DNA of 64,000 nucleotides from assembly GCF_012844345.1 (NCBI RefSeq), contig NZ_CP051625.1:62001-126000 (forward strand), given 5' to 3'. Of the stretch, positions 50,747 to 59,483 are shown one piece after another; the first letter of the stretch is position 1, and each line of letters opens with the position of its first letter. The DNA is from Pseudomonas sp. gcc21 (GTDB lineage: Bacteria > Pseudomonadota > Gammaproteobacteria > Pseudomonadales > Pseudomonadaceae). Position numbers and translations under genes: made by a program. The notes beneath the pieces are model-generated. The model was not told the DNA's origin. It searched no databases and saw only the letters and a list, made by a program, of their open reading frames with translations.

Positions 50747-52729
50747 TCAAGCCTCGGAACGCCTTGGGCGGGCGTTCTGCCACCAGGCTAACGCCACCGC
50801 CGGCACGCCCGTTACGACGCTGATCAGTGCCAGCTCGGTGTTGGTCAGCGGCACGGCTCCTCCGCCCGGGATCGCCATGGTGATCCCGGCGACGATCAAC
50901 ATTAGCCGTATCGGCCATTGCAATATAGCGTTGAGCGTCAGATCGCCCACCCAGACCAGGTAGCCCTGCATGGCGCTGGCAATCAGTACGACACCGACGA
51001 AAGCTTGCACCAATACCACAGAGATCTCTGCCCATCCTCCCTGGAGAATCAAGGCGGGGTTTAGGACGAACAGGAACGGAATCACGTAGATGACGCTGCC
51101 CAGACGCATGGCCTGGAGCCCCGTTTCCATGGGCTTGGCGCCCGCTACCGTGGCCGCTGCGAATGCTCCAAGAGCCACCGGCGGGGTAATGAAACTCAGC
51201 ATCCCCCAGTACAGAATGAACATATGCACTGCCAGCGGATCCAGGCCGCCACCCTGTATCAGCGCCGGAGCCAGGGCAACGGCGAGGAAGATGTACGCTG
51301 CTGTAACCGTCATCCCGATTCCCAGAAGAAAGCTGGTGGCAGCCCCCATCAGAAGCAGGATCAGAATATTGCCGCCGGCCAGAAAGATCAGATCATTGGC
51401 AATGGTGCCTGAGAGGCCTGTTACCGAAAGCGCGCCCACCAGCAAGCCAACGCCTGCGAGGATGGCGATCAGTTCGGCAAAGAGTTTGGCAGACCCGGAG
51501 AGAAAATCCTTCACCTCGGCCCAACCCCAACGTTGATAAGGAAGCACCTGATTGATAACCAGCAGCAAGGCTGTGGCATAAAAGGGTGCAATGGCTTCGC
51601 GACGTAGTATGAAGAGCATCCAGATGAGCAGTATGAAGACGAAGATGAAATACCAACCTTCCTTGATCGTCTGCTTCAGCGATGGCAATTCTTCCTGTGG
51701 CAGCCCGCTCAGTTCGTACTTGGCCGCGTAGGCGTCGATCTGGATGAAGAGTCCGAGAAAATACAAGGCCGATGGGACTACCGCAGCCAGCGCTATGTCG
51801 CTGTAGGGGATATTCAGGAAACTGGCCATAACGAAGGCCGTCGCGCCCATGACCGGTGGCATCAACACGCCCCCGGTCGAGGCGCACGCCTCCACACCTG
51901 CGGCGTATGAGCGGCTGAATCCGACCCGGCGCATGGCCGGAATGGAGAGAACGCCTGTTGTGAGGACGTTGGTAATAACGCTGCCGCTCATCGAGCCCAT
52001 GAGACCGCTTGAGAAAATAGACACCTTGGCGGGCCCGCCGCGTACATGTCCGAGCAGCGCAAACGCGAGGTTAATGAAAAACTTTCCGCCACCGGTCTTC
52101 TGCAGCGCAACCCCGAACAGCAGAAAGCCGATTACCAGGTTGGCAAAGGACTGCAGCGGGATGCCCATGATGCTTTCCCGGCTCATGGTGTGGTAAATCG
52201 CGGTCTGGTCGGCGCTCGACGGGAAGCCCTGGATCGGTCCGGGCATGAGGTCGGCGAAAATCGGATAGAGGCTCGCCAGCCCGACAATAAGCGCAATCGG
52301 GGTGCCGCCGGCGCGCCGTACGGCTTCCAGAACGATCGCCCACATCAGAAAGCTCATCACGATAGCGTGGTCTGGCGCTGAAAACGCCCAGCCGCGGTCC
52401 AGAATGCGCTCGCCGTGATAGACAAAGTATCCGCAGACAACCAAAGCGATGAGATAGAGTAGCACGTCGTACCAGGGCACCCTGTTGCGTGCAGCCCGTT
52501 CGCTTATTGGCCACAACAGGTAGACCTGCGGAAGCATCAGGGCCACCACTGCGTAGAAGAACTGGCTTTCAACCGATGTGATGAAGGAGAAAAAGCCCAG
52601 ATTGAGAAGGTAATCCAGGGCGGTGACGGTCAGTATCAGCGTGCTTAGCCGCGGTAGCCACGCCCACTTTTCCGGAAGGCTTCTGATGCCGGAAATGGCG
52701 CCCGCGTCGGTTTCCCGTTGCTCGTGCAT
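50747..52729 (-). CDS. TRAP transporter fused 4TM/12TM permease
   Basis: 660 residues with about seventeen hydrophobic segments. The DctM-like part has GSVITNVLTTGVLSIPAMRR and EACASTGGVLMPPVMGATAFVM, the signature of fused TRAP permeases of the TAXI class. It partners the TAXI-type binding protein encoded 83 bp upstream on the same strand (52813-53970). Such systems import organic acids with an ion gradient. Confidence 0.92.
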   Translation of the reverse strand: MHEQRETDAGAISGIRSLPEKWAWLPRLSTLILTVTALDYLLNLGFFSFITSVESQFFYAVVALMLPQVYLLWPISERAARNRVPWYDVLLYLIALVVCGYFVYHGERILDRGWAFSAPDHAIVMSFLMWAIVLEAVRRAGGTPIALIVGLASLYPIFADLMPGPIQGFPSSADQTAIYHTMSRESIMGIPLQSFANLVIGFLLFGVALQKTGGGKFFINLAFALLGHVRGGPAKVSIFSSGLMGSMSGSVITNVLTTGVLSIPAMRRVGFSRSYAAGVEACASTGGVLMPPVMGATAFVMASFLNIPYSDIALAAVVPSALYFLGLFIQIDAYAAKYELSGLPQEELPSLKQTIKEGWYFIFVFILLIWMLFILRREAIAPFYATALLLVINQVLPYQRWGWAEVKDFLSGSAKLFAELIAILAGVGLLVGALSVTGLSGTIANDLIFLAGGNILILLLMGAATSFLLGIGMTVTAAYIFLAVALAPALIQGGGLDPLAVHMFILYWGMLSFITPPVALGAFAAATVAGAKPMETGLQAMRLGSVIYVIPFLFVLNPALILQGGWAEISVVLVQAFVGVVLIASAMQGYLVWVGDLTLNAILQWPIRLMLIVAGITMAIPGGGAVPLTNTELALISVVTGVPAVALAWWQNARPRRSEA

Positions 52730-52812
52730 AGTAGTTTGGTATCCGGTTGGAATTATTGTTGGCTACTGGCCTTCGCGTCACGGTCCGGCCAGCAGCGCAA
52801 TAAACAGCATGT

Positions 52813-53970
52813 CTAACGGAATACCGGGTTCATTCCTGCCGATTCAAGCGCCTTGGCGCGGGCATTCATCCAACCTTGCTTGAATTCCTCCTCGTCGCGT
52901 GGGGGTGTTGCGTCGGTGTACTCCTTCCATGTGGTCAGGAGAATCTCCTGACGCTTCACCAGACCGTCCTGATGGCTTTGCATCTCATCGGTCCAGTGTC
53001 CGATCTCCTTGTAATACTCGACAACTTCGTCATGGAACGGGATTACCCAGGACATGTTCTGGTTTTCGAGTGAGTAGCCCGCATTACCCGGCGCCGCATC
53101 CTTGTACTTGTCGATGTCTTCGATCAGAACACGTACCAGATTGCGCGCCACGCCTTTTTCAAGCGTCTCGTTAGCAACATAGATGGGGTAGGGGTAGCTT
53201 GCGCCTATCCAGGGATTCTCCTCGTTATAATTGCCCGCGGCGGCGGTCACTCTGTGAGGTTGAAAATAAGGCGCTACGGCCTGCAAACGCTGCCAGCCTT
53301 TCTTGTCATCAGGGTCCAAAGTCGGCCAGGTTATGCCTCGTGGGCTGGCTGCCAGCTGTTGGGCGGGCGGGGCAACGCTCATGGTGAAGGCCGTGTCGGA
53401 CTGATGGCCAACGATGCCCTCAAAAGCGCGGCCATAGCCTGGGAACTCCACGCGTTTGACGTCATTCCATGTCAGGCCGCCGAAGGCGAGAAAGGCTTCG
53501 GTCCCGATGTTCAGCGCGTCATCACCGCGCACATATGAAATCCGCTTACCTCTGAGGTCGGCGGGTGTTTTGACGCCGATGTCTCCGGCGACAGCGACGC
53601 CGAGGCCAAAGTTGGCTGTTGAGGTAATGATCACGCGGATCGGCTGCGGCCCCCAATCAGGACCAGCGAACATCAGTACGCCCTCGAATCCGTAATAGCT
53701 GGCAACACCGCAAGCGCAGATCGGGACCCGGCCGGTCCGTAGCGGTGTCATACGGGAGACGTCGTTTTCTCCCGGCAGGATCCGGATCGAGGTGCCGTAT
53801 TCGTTCTGCAGCAGATTACCGATGGACACCGCCTGAGTGTATCCGGCGGAGCCGGTTCCATAAGCGGTCATGACGAGAGTTTTGGGAAGGGTGACATTGT
53901 CGGCGCCGTTAGCCACACCGGTGGCAGCCGCCAGCAATCCGACAACTAGTCCTCTGGACATCGCAAGCAT
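52813..53970 (-). CDS. TAXI-family TRAP solute-binding protein
   Basis: 385 residues with a signal peptide (cut near GVANGA). LVMTAYGTGSAGYTQAVSIGNLLQ is the TAXI opening; GYGRAFEGIVGHQSDTAF is a later ligand-pocket part. GGGGA precedes the ATG at 53970. It delivers the ligand to the fused TRAP permease downstream. A cysteine pair (ICACGV) is unusual in the mature protein. Ligand unknown; glutamate, 2-oxoglutarate or other carboxylates are known for the family. Confidence 0.9.
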   Translation of the reverse strand: MLAMSRGLVVGLLAAATGVANGADNVTLPKTLVMTAYGTGSAGYTQAVSIGNLLQNEYGTSIRILPGENDVSRMTPLRTGRVPICACGVASYYGFEGVLMFAGPDWGPQPIRVIITSTANFGLGVAVAGDIGVKTPADLRGKRISYVRGDDALNIGTEAFLAFGGLTWNDVKRVEFPGYGRAFEGIVGHQSDTAFTMSVAPPAQQLAASPRGITWPTLDPDDKKGWQRLQAVAPYFQPHRVTAAAGNYNEENPWIGASYPYPIYVANETLEKGVARNLVRVLIEDIDKYKDAAPGNAGYSLENQNMSWVIPFHDEVVEYYKEIGHWTDEMQSHQDGLVKRQEILLTTWKEYTDATPPRDEEEFKQGWMNARAKALESAGMNPVFR

Positions 53971-54217
53971 TGTGTATCCCCTGGCTTAAAGCCTTCACGT
54001 TATTGTTTTGCTATCGAAACGGGGTCGCGCAGCCTTATTCAAGGTAGTTGGCTTGGGCACGCGACGCAAACTGGCCTCCCCGGTGAGAGTGGCTGCGTTG
54101 CATTGGAGATCAATGGGAGCGTGCGGCTGTAGCGGTGCGGTAGGAGGCTTTTACGACCTCCCCGAGCCCGCTGCAGCGTTGCGCTGCGCGCTGTGGCTCA
54201 GGTCGGTGTCGGACGGC

Positions 54218-55171
54218 TCAGCGGCAGTTGCCTGCCTTGCGATAACCGCTGCTTATCGCCTGGGATTCACTGGAGAAGATGACCTGGTTCTTATCGCTGA
54301 CACTTTCGTAACTGGGGCATCCGACGGGCAGGTGGTAGACCTTGCTGCGGCTGTTGCCGATGATCGGAGGAGCGGCTTCTGTGGGTTTCTGGCGAGTGTT
54401 CAAAGCGACGCGCACCCCGTCGGCAGTATTCTTATGGCCTTCATTCCAGACCCGCTGACCAGTAACGAATTCATTGTGATGCCCCATCAGGCGCGCTAAC
54501 CGGCGGTCGCGCTCTTCTTCCCAGCGAGTAGGCGGAAACTGCCGGTTCCAGACCATCAACAGTTGCTGTTGCTGACTGGACATCCGCAGATCGTAGCGAT
54601 CATGCATATAGAAATAGGTTCGGGCGATCTGGCCCTTTATCTCGTCGCGTGGCTGAACCACCCGCTGCGGGAAATCCACTTTGAAATCGCAGGCACCGTG
54701 CTGGTAAGGCGCATCAGGCAGCATGCCGAAGCGGTAGTTGCTGCGGTCGGCATTGGTCTCGCCAATCGATGGCGCCAGGTTATGCAGATCGGCCTCCATC
54801 ACGTTGAATACCGGATCGCTGCGCTTGCAGTTGGAACGGCCGCCTTGCTGCCAGCACTGTCGCTGTTGGCCGAACAAGGACGCAGGAACGATGTGCTCCC
54901 ATTCGATGCGTATCGCCCGGGTATCCTGGGCGCGAATGCTATAGCCGCAACTGTCGAGATCAACGCGGCCGCCTGAGCGCCCCGTCCACTCCCATTTGCA
55001 TCCGCAGTAGAAAGTGCCAGTGCCTTGCTGATTCTGATCCTGATACACCTGCTGGCGGGTGAGGATCTTTGCTGCTTCAAAGGAAACGGGCGCTGCGAGG
55101 GCCGGGAGGGTGACGCAAAGAAAACTCACCACGAAGGTGGCAAATGAAGACAGGCGAGAGTGTTTGAGCAT
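54218..55171 (-). CDS. Secreted endonuclease I with C-terminal Ada-like metal-binding domain
   Basis: 317 residues with signal peptide (cut after PALA). The endonuclease I domain contains YCGCKWEW, IEWEHIVPASLFG (H in the beta-beta-alpha metal site) and NVMEADLHNLAPSIGETNADRS. After residue 270 a separate 45-residue domain reads IIGNSRSKVYHLPVGCPSY and ends KAGNC, the pattern of small Ada-N/SH3-like metal-binding modules fused to nucleases. Acts as a periplasmic or extracellular DNase, giving nucleotides and perhaps feeding nucleobase uptake (inference). Confidence 0.9.
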   Translation of the reverse strand: MLKHSRLSSFATFVVSFLCVTLPALAAPVSFEAAKILTRQQVYQDQNQQGTGTFYCGCKWEWTGRSGGRVDLDSCGYSIRAQDTRAIRIEWEHIVPASLFGQQRQCWQQGGRSNCKRSDPVFNVMEADLHNLAPSIGETNADRSNYRFGMLPDAPYQHGACDFKVDFPQRVVQPRDEIKGQIARTYFYMHDRYDLRMSSQQQQLLMVWNRQFPPTRWEEERDRRLARLMGHHNEFVTGQRVWNEGHKNTADGVRVALNTRQKPTEAAPPIIGNSRSKVYHLPVGCPSYESVSDKNQVIFSSESQAISSGYRKAGNCR

Positions 55172-55268
55172 GAAGGCTGCTTATACGAGAAATGAGCGAG
55201 CGCAAGCGGTACTGCATAGCGGTGCTAGCGAAACGGTAAGTGCGCTATTTTAAAGGAGTTTTTCAGAT

Positions 55269-55295
55269 AGTGCGCAACAGTTTGCGCACTTTTAT
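55269..55295 (+). terminator. Hairpin with short T-run in intergenic region
   Basis: AGTGCGCAA (55269-55277) and TTGCGCACT (55282-55290) form a perfect 9-bp stem with a CAGT loop followed by TTTAT. No plus-strand gene lies upstream, so a terminator for an unseen small RNA, or an operator in the endonuclease promoter, is possible. Confidence 0.4.
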
Positions 55296-55329
55296 GGGCT
55301 GTTACTTCCGGCGCGGAATTGGGTTTCTC

Positions 55330-55498
55330 GGGGTTGGCGTGCGTCTCGGGCCGCGTTGCGACGCGCCGACAGGGTCTGGTTGCTCGCTTTGGTGGCTAGC
55401 GAACTCGGCGTAGCGCAGGCGCGCTACACCCCCAGGAAAACCCGTCCCTGCGAGAGAGACTTCTTCCTGGGGTTGGCGTGCGCCTGCGCGCCGACAGG
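55330..55498. repeat. Paired REP-like palindromic repeats
   Basis: Two copies of GGGGTTGGCGTGCG-N-GCGCCGACAGG (55330-55373 and 55469-55498) flank two inverted repeats (55410-55427; 55430-55438 with 55464-55472). The density of G+C-rich palindromes and duplication outside genes is typical of Pseudomonas repetitive extragenic palindromes. Confidence 0.5.
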
Positions 55499-55681
55499 TC
55501 GGCTAAACACGCAAACCCGGCGTAGAGTCCGATGCGCCCAAACCTGCATTCACGTTGTGAATGCGCCCGATCACGGGGATTCGTTTCAAATCCATGCTGA
55601 TTTTGCGTAATGTATCGGTCCTCAGCGGGCAGACCGGCTGGTCACCTGCGCCACATTTTTCAGATCTGGAGGTGAGCTGCG

Positions 55682-56905
55682 ATGGCATCATTCGAGAGTA
55701 TCAAACAGGTAGGTGTGATCGGCGCCGGGACCATGGGTCGCGGTATCGTGATGAACTTCGTCAACGCCGGCTACCCGGTGGTCTGGCTGGATGTAAATGC
55801 CGAGATGCTTGAAAAAGGCCTCGAGGATATCCGCAACACCTACAAACGCTCCGTTGCCCAGCAGCGCTTCGATGAAAACGAAGCGAACGCCCGCGTCGAG
55901 CGCATCCGTACCACGCAGAACTATGCGGATTTGGCTGATATGGATCTGGTGGTCGAAGCCGTCTACGAGAACATGGAGCTGAAAAAGCAGATCTTCGGTG
56001 AGCTGGACAAGGCGGTTAAGGCTTCCGCTATCCTGGCGACCAATACGTCCTACCTGGATATTGACGAAATCGCTTCCGCTACCCAGCGTCCGGCCCAGGT
56101 GCTGGGTCTGCACTTCTTCAGCCCTGCACACATCATGAAGCTGTTAGAAGTGGTCCGCGGCAAGGCTACCGCGCAGGACGTGCTGGATGCCTGTCTGGCG
56201 GTCGGTAAAAAGATCGGGAAGGAAGCTGTGCTGGCGGGTAACTGCCATGGCTTCATCGGCAATCGCATGCTTTCCATGTACTCGCGCCAATCCCGTGAAG
56301 TGGTGCTGGAAGGCGCGACTCCGTGGCAGGTCGACCAGGCGCTCCAAGGTTTCGGCATGGCGATGGGTCCGTACCGTATGTACGACGTGGTCGGTGTGGA
56401 TCTGGGCTGGCGCTCACGTCAGTTGGCTGGCGTCGGTCGCGGCGAGCCTATCGTATGGCTGGATAACAAGCTGTGCGAAATGGAGCGCTTTGGTCAGAAG
56501 AGTGGTCACGGTTTCTACAAATACGAGCCCGGCAGCCGCCAGGCGATCCACGATCCGGAAACCGACATGCTCGCGCGCGAAGTCGCCGAAGAGGCTGGCT
56601 ACACCCAGCGTGATGTGGGTGACGAAGAGATCGTTCGCCGCTGTATCCTGGCGCTGGTCAACGAAGGCGCGCGCATTCTGGACGAAGGCTTTGCCGAGTC
56701 CGCCGAGGATATCGACCGCGTATACCTGTACGGCTATGGTTTTCCGAAAGAGCGTGGCGGCCCGATGAGCTATGCAGACAGCCTGGGGCTGGATGTGGTT
56801 CTGGAGCAGATTCGCGAGCTTGAAGCGTCCAACGGCGAGTTCTGGAAGCCAGCGGCCGGTTTGGTCAAGCGCGCTGAAGCTGGCGAGCGTTTCACCAAGG
56901 GCTGA
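55682..56905 (+). CDS. 3-hydroxyacyl-CoA dehydrogenase
   Basis: 407 residues. NAD-binding Rossmann motif VGVIGAGTMGRGIVMNFVNAG at residues 9-29 (G-x-G-x-x-G), catalytic region LGLHFFSPAHIMKLLEVVRG, and two C-terminal 3HCDH domains, the second with GYGFPKERGGPMSYAD. It oxidises 3-hydroxyacyl-CoA to 3-oxoacyl-CoA in beta-oxidation or a related acid pathway. GGAGGTGAGC precedes the ATG. It is larger than the 280-residue stand-alone enzymes, resembling the dehydrogenase half of FadB/FadJ without the hydratase. A strong terminator follows. Confidence 0.92.
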   Translation: MASFESIKQVGVIGAGTMGRGIVMNFVNAGYPVVWLDVNAEMLEKGLEDIRNTYKRSVAQQRFDENEANARVERIRTTQNYADLADMDLVVEAVYENMELKKQIFGELDKAVKASAILATNTSYLDIDEIASATQRPAQVLGLHFFSPAHIMKLLEVVRGKATAQDVLDACLAVGKKIGKEAVLAGNCHGFIGNRMLSMYSRQSREVVLEGATPWQVDQALQGFGMAMGPYRMYDVVGVDLGWRSRQLAGVGRGEPIVWLDNKLCEMERFGQKSGHGFYKYEPGSRQAIHDPETDMLAREVAEEAGYTQRDVGDEEIVRRCILALVNEGARILDEGFAESAEDIDRVYLYGYGFPKERGGPMSYADSLGLDVVLEQIRELEASNGEFWKPAAGLVKRAEAGERFTKG

Positions 56906-56952
56906 TTTGCTGATGGTCTGAGCAGCCTGTATCGACGCTGTTTGGATCGACT

Positions 56953-56990
56953 AAAAAACCGCGTCTGGGTTCACCTGCGCGGTTTTTTTT
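56953..56990 (+). terminator. Rho-independent terminator of dehydrogenase gene
   Basis: AAAAAACCGCG pairs with CGCGGTTTTTTTT over a 14-base loop, giving an 11-bp stem with a T-run of eight, 48 bp after the stop codon. Confidence 0.9.
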
Positions 56991-57018
56991 GTGGGGTTTT
57001 GGCTGGCCTGGCGGCCAG

Positions 57019-57038
57019 GTCGTGCCGAGGGCGACCCT
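57019..57038. repeat. REP-like element, left of the insertion sequence
   Basis: GTCGTGCCGAGGGCGACCCT is, in reverse complement, identical at 19 of 20 bases to AGGGTCGCCCTCGGCGCGAC at 58575-58594. A CTGGCC-TGGC-GGCCAG hairpin at 57003-57018 adjoins it. Conserved head plus variable hairpin is the usual Pseudomonas REP layout. The left IS inverted repeat begins 3 bp away. Confidence 0.65.
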
Positions 57039-57053
57039 TATATGGACCCGTCC

Positions 57054-57301
57054 TGTGTTGCAAGCCACATGACATTCGAGAATGAGATTGCACGCTTATA
57101 TCCGGCCTTGTATATCGGGGTGTACGGCCCCTGGCCATTATGAGATGTGCATTCACTGTCCTTAATCTCCTACTCGGCTTCTAAGAGCCAGGTGTCGCCT
57201 AAGGTTTCAGTGAATCGATCTTATCTGTCGTGTCGTAATGGTCTGCGCAACCTCGGATGAGTAATAACTCTGTTTACTATCTGCCTGCCGCGGTCAGTCT
57301 C
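57054..57301 (-). ncRNA. Candidate bridge RNA region of the IS1111-type element
   Basis: This 248-bp stretch lies between the transposase stop and the left inverted repeat, has no gene, and is more A+T rich than its flanks. In IS1111-group elements the bridge RNA that pairs with donor and target DNA is made from the non-coding end after the transposase; by position it belongs here. Folding was not computed. Confidence 0.4.
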
Positions 57302-58342
57302 TCAGGCTTCCAGGCCTCGCATTGGCTGATAGGGCTGGCCTGTTTTCATGATTGCCCAGACGATACGAGCCAGCTTGTTCGCCAGGGCCACCACAATCTT
57401 GTTCACATGTTTGCCTTCCATGCTTTTGCGTTTGACCCAGCGACCTAGTCGCGAATCATTATCCGGCTGAACAAGCACCCGGTACGCCGCTCGTGCATCA
57501 TGCACCAGTTGTTTGCGCACATGCTTGCTACCTTGCTTGGAAATGCCCAGCATTTTTCCTACACCACCCGTAGCATGCTGGCGGGGAGTCAGTCCCAGAT
57601 AGGCGCCGAACTGTCTAGCCGACTTGAAGTGCGCGGCGTCACCAGCATGGCTGTACAGCAGCGTCGAGTTGACCAGACCAATACCCGGCAAGCTCTGTAT
57701 CGCCTCGCAGACTGCATTTTCCTTAGCGATCAATTTCAACTCACGGTCGTAATCTGCAATCCGTCGCTCGCGTTCCAGCCATTGCTCGCGCAGATCATGG
57801 ATCAAATGGCGAGCGCGTACACTCAGTGCTCGCTCGGCATCCTCAAGTATCAACGGCACAGTCTCACGCAGACTTTTGTGCCCTTGGGCAATGGTGATAC
57901 CCATTTCCAGTAGCAGGCCACGCAGCTCGTTACCGATGGCCGTCTTCTCCTTGACCAGGCGTTCACGTACCCGGTGCAAGGCCTGGATATCCAGCTGTTC
58001 AACTGACTTTACTGCGACCGAAGGCATACTAGGCCGGGCAGCAGCCTCGGCAATAGCCTGAGCATCACGCTGGTCATTCTTGTGCACCTGCACGAAGGGC
58101 TTAACGTAGCGAGGGTGAATGATCTTCACCTCATGCCCCAGCGCCTTGATTTGGCGAGCCCAGTAATGCGCTCCGCCGCAGGCTTCCATGGCAACTAAAC
58201 AGATTGGCTGAGTGGCCAGGAAAGGCAGCAACTGATCACGCTTGAGCTGCTTGCCGAGTATCTTATGTCCCCGGCTATCGTTGCCGTGAAGCTGAAATAC
58301 CTGTTTGGCGAGATCGATTCCAATAATGCTAATCTTGCTCAT
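57302..58342 (-). CDS. IS110-family transposase (DEDD)
   Basis: 346 residues from ATG 58342, with AGGAGG upstream. The RuvC-like N-terminal domain shows the acidic set in IIGIDLAKQVFQLHG, VAMEACGGAHYWAR and KNDQRDAQAIAEA; the C-terminal domain has SLPGIGLVNSTLL, FGAYLGLTPRQHATGG and the catalytic Ser region GISKQGSKHVRK. No frameshift or stop is seen, so the enzyme may be active. An upstream in-frame start at 58396 would overlap the right terminal repeat side and lacks a ribosome site. Confidence 0.93.
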   Translation of the reverse strand: MSKISIIGIDLAKQVFQLHGNDSRGHKILGKQLKRDQLLPFLATQPICLVAMEACGGAHYWARQIKALGHEVKIIHPRYVKPFVQVHKNDQRDAQAIAEAAARPSMPSVAVKSVEQLDIQALHRVRERLVKEKTAIGNELRGLLLEMGITIAQGHKSLRETVPLILEDAERALSVRARHLIHDLREQWLERERRIADYDRELKLIAKENAVCEAIQSLPGIGLVNSTLLYSHAGDAAHFKSARQFGAYLGLTPRQHATGGVGKMLGISKQGSKHVRKQLVHDARAAYRVLVQPDNDSRLGRWVKRKSMEGKHVNKIVVALANKLARIVWAIMKTGQPYQPMRGLEA

Positions 58343-58574
58343 GGATGGACCCTCCTGCTGTGATGCCGACCCGTGATTGTGGACAAACTCAATCATGGCA
58401 CAGGGTGGGACGGGTCCATCTCATTTCCTACTGGGTAGATCGAGCTTTCTTTTGAGATTGGCGCTCGGACCGACGATGCGTCGAATCTCCCACAGGTCGG
58501 TTTCGCTTAATATTGCTCGTGGAGCGTCGCGCGGACCCTGCGTCCGACACAGATTGGTTTACGGTCTTGGTAGG

Positions 58575-58594
58575 AGGGTCGCCCTCGGCGCGAC
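58575..58594. repeat. REP-like element, right of the insertion sequence
   Basis: AGGGTCGCCCTCGGCGCGAC, the inverted partner of 57019-57038, is followed by the hairpin GGCGTCC-GCA-GGACGCC (58595-58611). Without the IS the two units would face each other about 155 bp apart, as in a REP doublet. Confidence 0.65.
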
Positions 58595-58647
58595 GGCGTC
58601 CGCAGGACGCCTGATTTTAGCTTGTATTGAGCCTTGTTCGTTCTGTC

Positions 58648-59412
58648 TCAGTTCTTTTTGCCCGGCGCAAGCCCTTCCACGGGCTCGCCGCCCAGCGTGG
58701 CCTCTTTCAGCACAATTTGGTAATGCTGCCCGTCTGTCTCGATCTGATTCAGGCGCACCAACAGATATTGCCAGTCCTTGGCAAACCAGATGGTGGTTTC
58801 ACGCTCGGCGTCGGGTTCGCGTACACGCTCAACCTCAACGGCATCGAACTGCCCGACACGAGTCGTGACCCGATCTTCACCCACCACCCGGAAGTGATAT
58901 TCCTCGATGTCGTCGCCATCCACTACCCGGTAACGCATGTCGGTCTTGCCTGCGATGAGGTCGCGTTGCAACGCGAGCTGGTAGGTTGTCTTGTCGAGCA
59001 GGCCCGGTTCGGTCGGGAGAGTGAAACGCTCTTTTTTATGATCGCCCGTTACAACGCCCGATTCCCAGTCGAAGTGCTGGGTGGTGGTACGGCTGCGGCC
59101 CAGGCCGCGACGCTTGTATTCATATTCTGCGGGGATAATCGCGTCTTCCTGTAGCAGGAAGGTGCTTTTTTCGGAGAGCCGTGCGACGAACATGCCGGCA
59201 CTGAACTCCAGGGTCCAGGTGCCGTCTGCGTTTTCGGTGAGTGAATGATTGGCTTCGCCGTTGAGCGGTACGTTGCGCATGTCCGCAGCGTAACTTGCGG
59301 TAAAGGGGAGAATTTCCTGGGCACTTGCCATGCTACTGCCGATTACAAAGGCGAGAGCTGTGAGCCAGCCTGCCTGGCGTAACCCGCGTATGTGCCGCTG
59401 TCGATCATGCAT
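58648..59412 (-). CDS. DUF3108 periplasmic protein
   Basis: 254 residues with a signal peptide (cut after SMASA, before QEILPFTASYAADM). The DUF3108 pattern is seen in LTENADGTWTLEFSAGMFVARLSEKSTF and TTIWFAKDWQYLLVRLNQIE (key W-F-A-x-D). The family is thought to be exported and of unknown function; it typically lies beside purN/purM in Pseudomonas. It follows purN on the same strand after 71 bp. Confidence 0.85.
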   Translation of the reverse strand: MHDRQRHIRGLRQAGWLTALAFVIGSSMASAQEILPFTASYAADMRNVPLNGEANHSLTENADGTWTLEFSAGMFVARLSEKSTFLLQEDAIIPAEYEYKRRGLGRSRTTTQHFDWESGVVTGDHKKERFTLPTEPGLLDKTTYQLALQRDLIAGKTDMRYRVVDGDDIEEYHFRVVGEDRVTTRVGQFDAVEVERVREPDAERETTIWFAKDWQYLLVRLNQIETDGQHYQIVLKEATLGGEPVEGLAPGKKN

Positions 59413-59483
59413 GTGTATCCCTCAATTTTCAGAGACTGCTGGATGTTCACGGCAGATGGCCACAACACAGACGGCAGCAGACC

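Larger units (their letters stand above)
55172..55681. other. Repeat-rich intergenic region
   Basis: About 510 bases between divergent endonuclease and dehydrogenase genes, with no supported gene. It contains a terminator-like hairpin (55269-55290), a 14-bp direct repeat GGGGTTGGCGTGCG at 55330 and 55469, an 11-bp repeat GCGCCGACAGG at 55363 and 55488, a GTAGCGC/GCGCTAC stem at 55410-55427 and a CCCCAGGAA/TTCCTGGGG pair at 55430 and 55464. The dehydrogenase promoter must lie in the last 150 bases. Confidence 0.55.
57042..58419 (-). mobile_element. IS110-family insertion sequence, IS1111 group
   Basis: ATGGACCCGTCC at 57042-57053 and its exact reverse complement at 58408-58419 are 12-bp (sub)terminal inverted repeats around one transposase gene. 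Such repeats, and a long non-coding stretch downstream of the transposase (57054-57301), mark the IS1111 group, whose true ends lie a few bases outside the repeats. The element sits beside REP-like repeats, a frequent target for this group. It appears intact. Confidence 0.82.

Noticed and set aside
54008-54499. Plus-strand frame between TAXI and endonuclease genes
   Set aside because: Half of it is antisense to the endonuclease gene and the rest has no motif or ribosome site.
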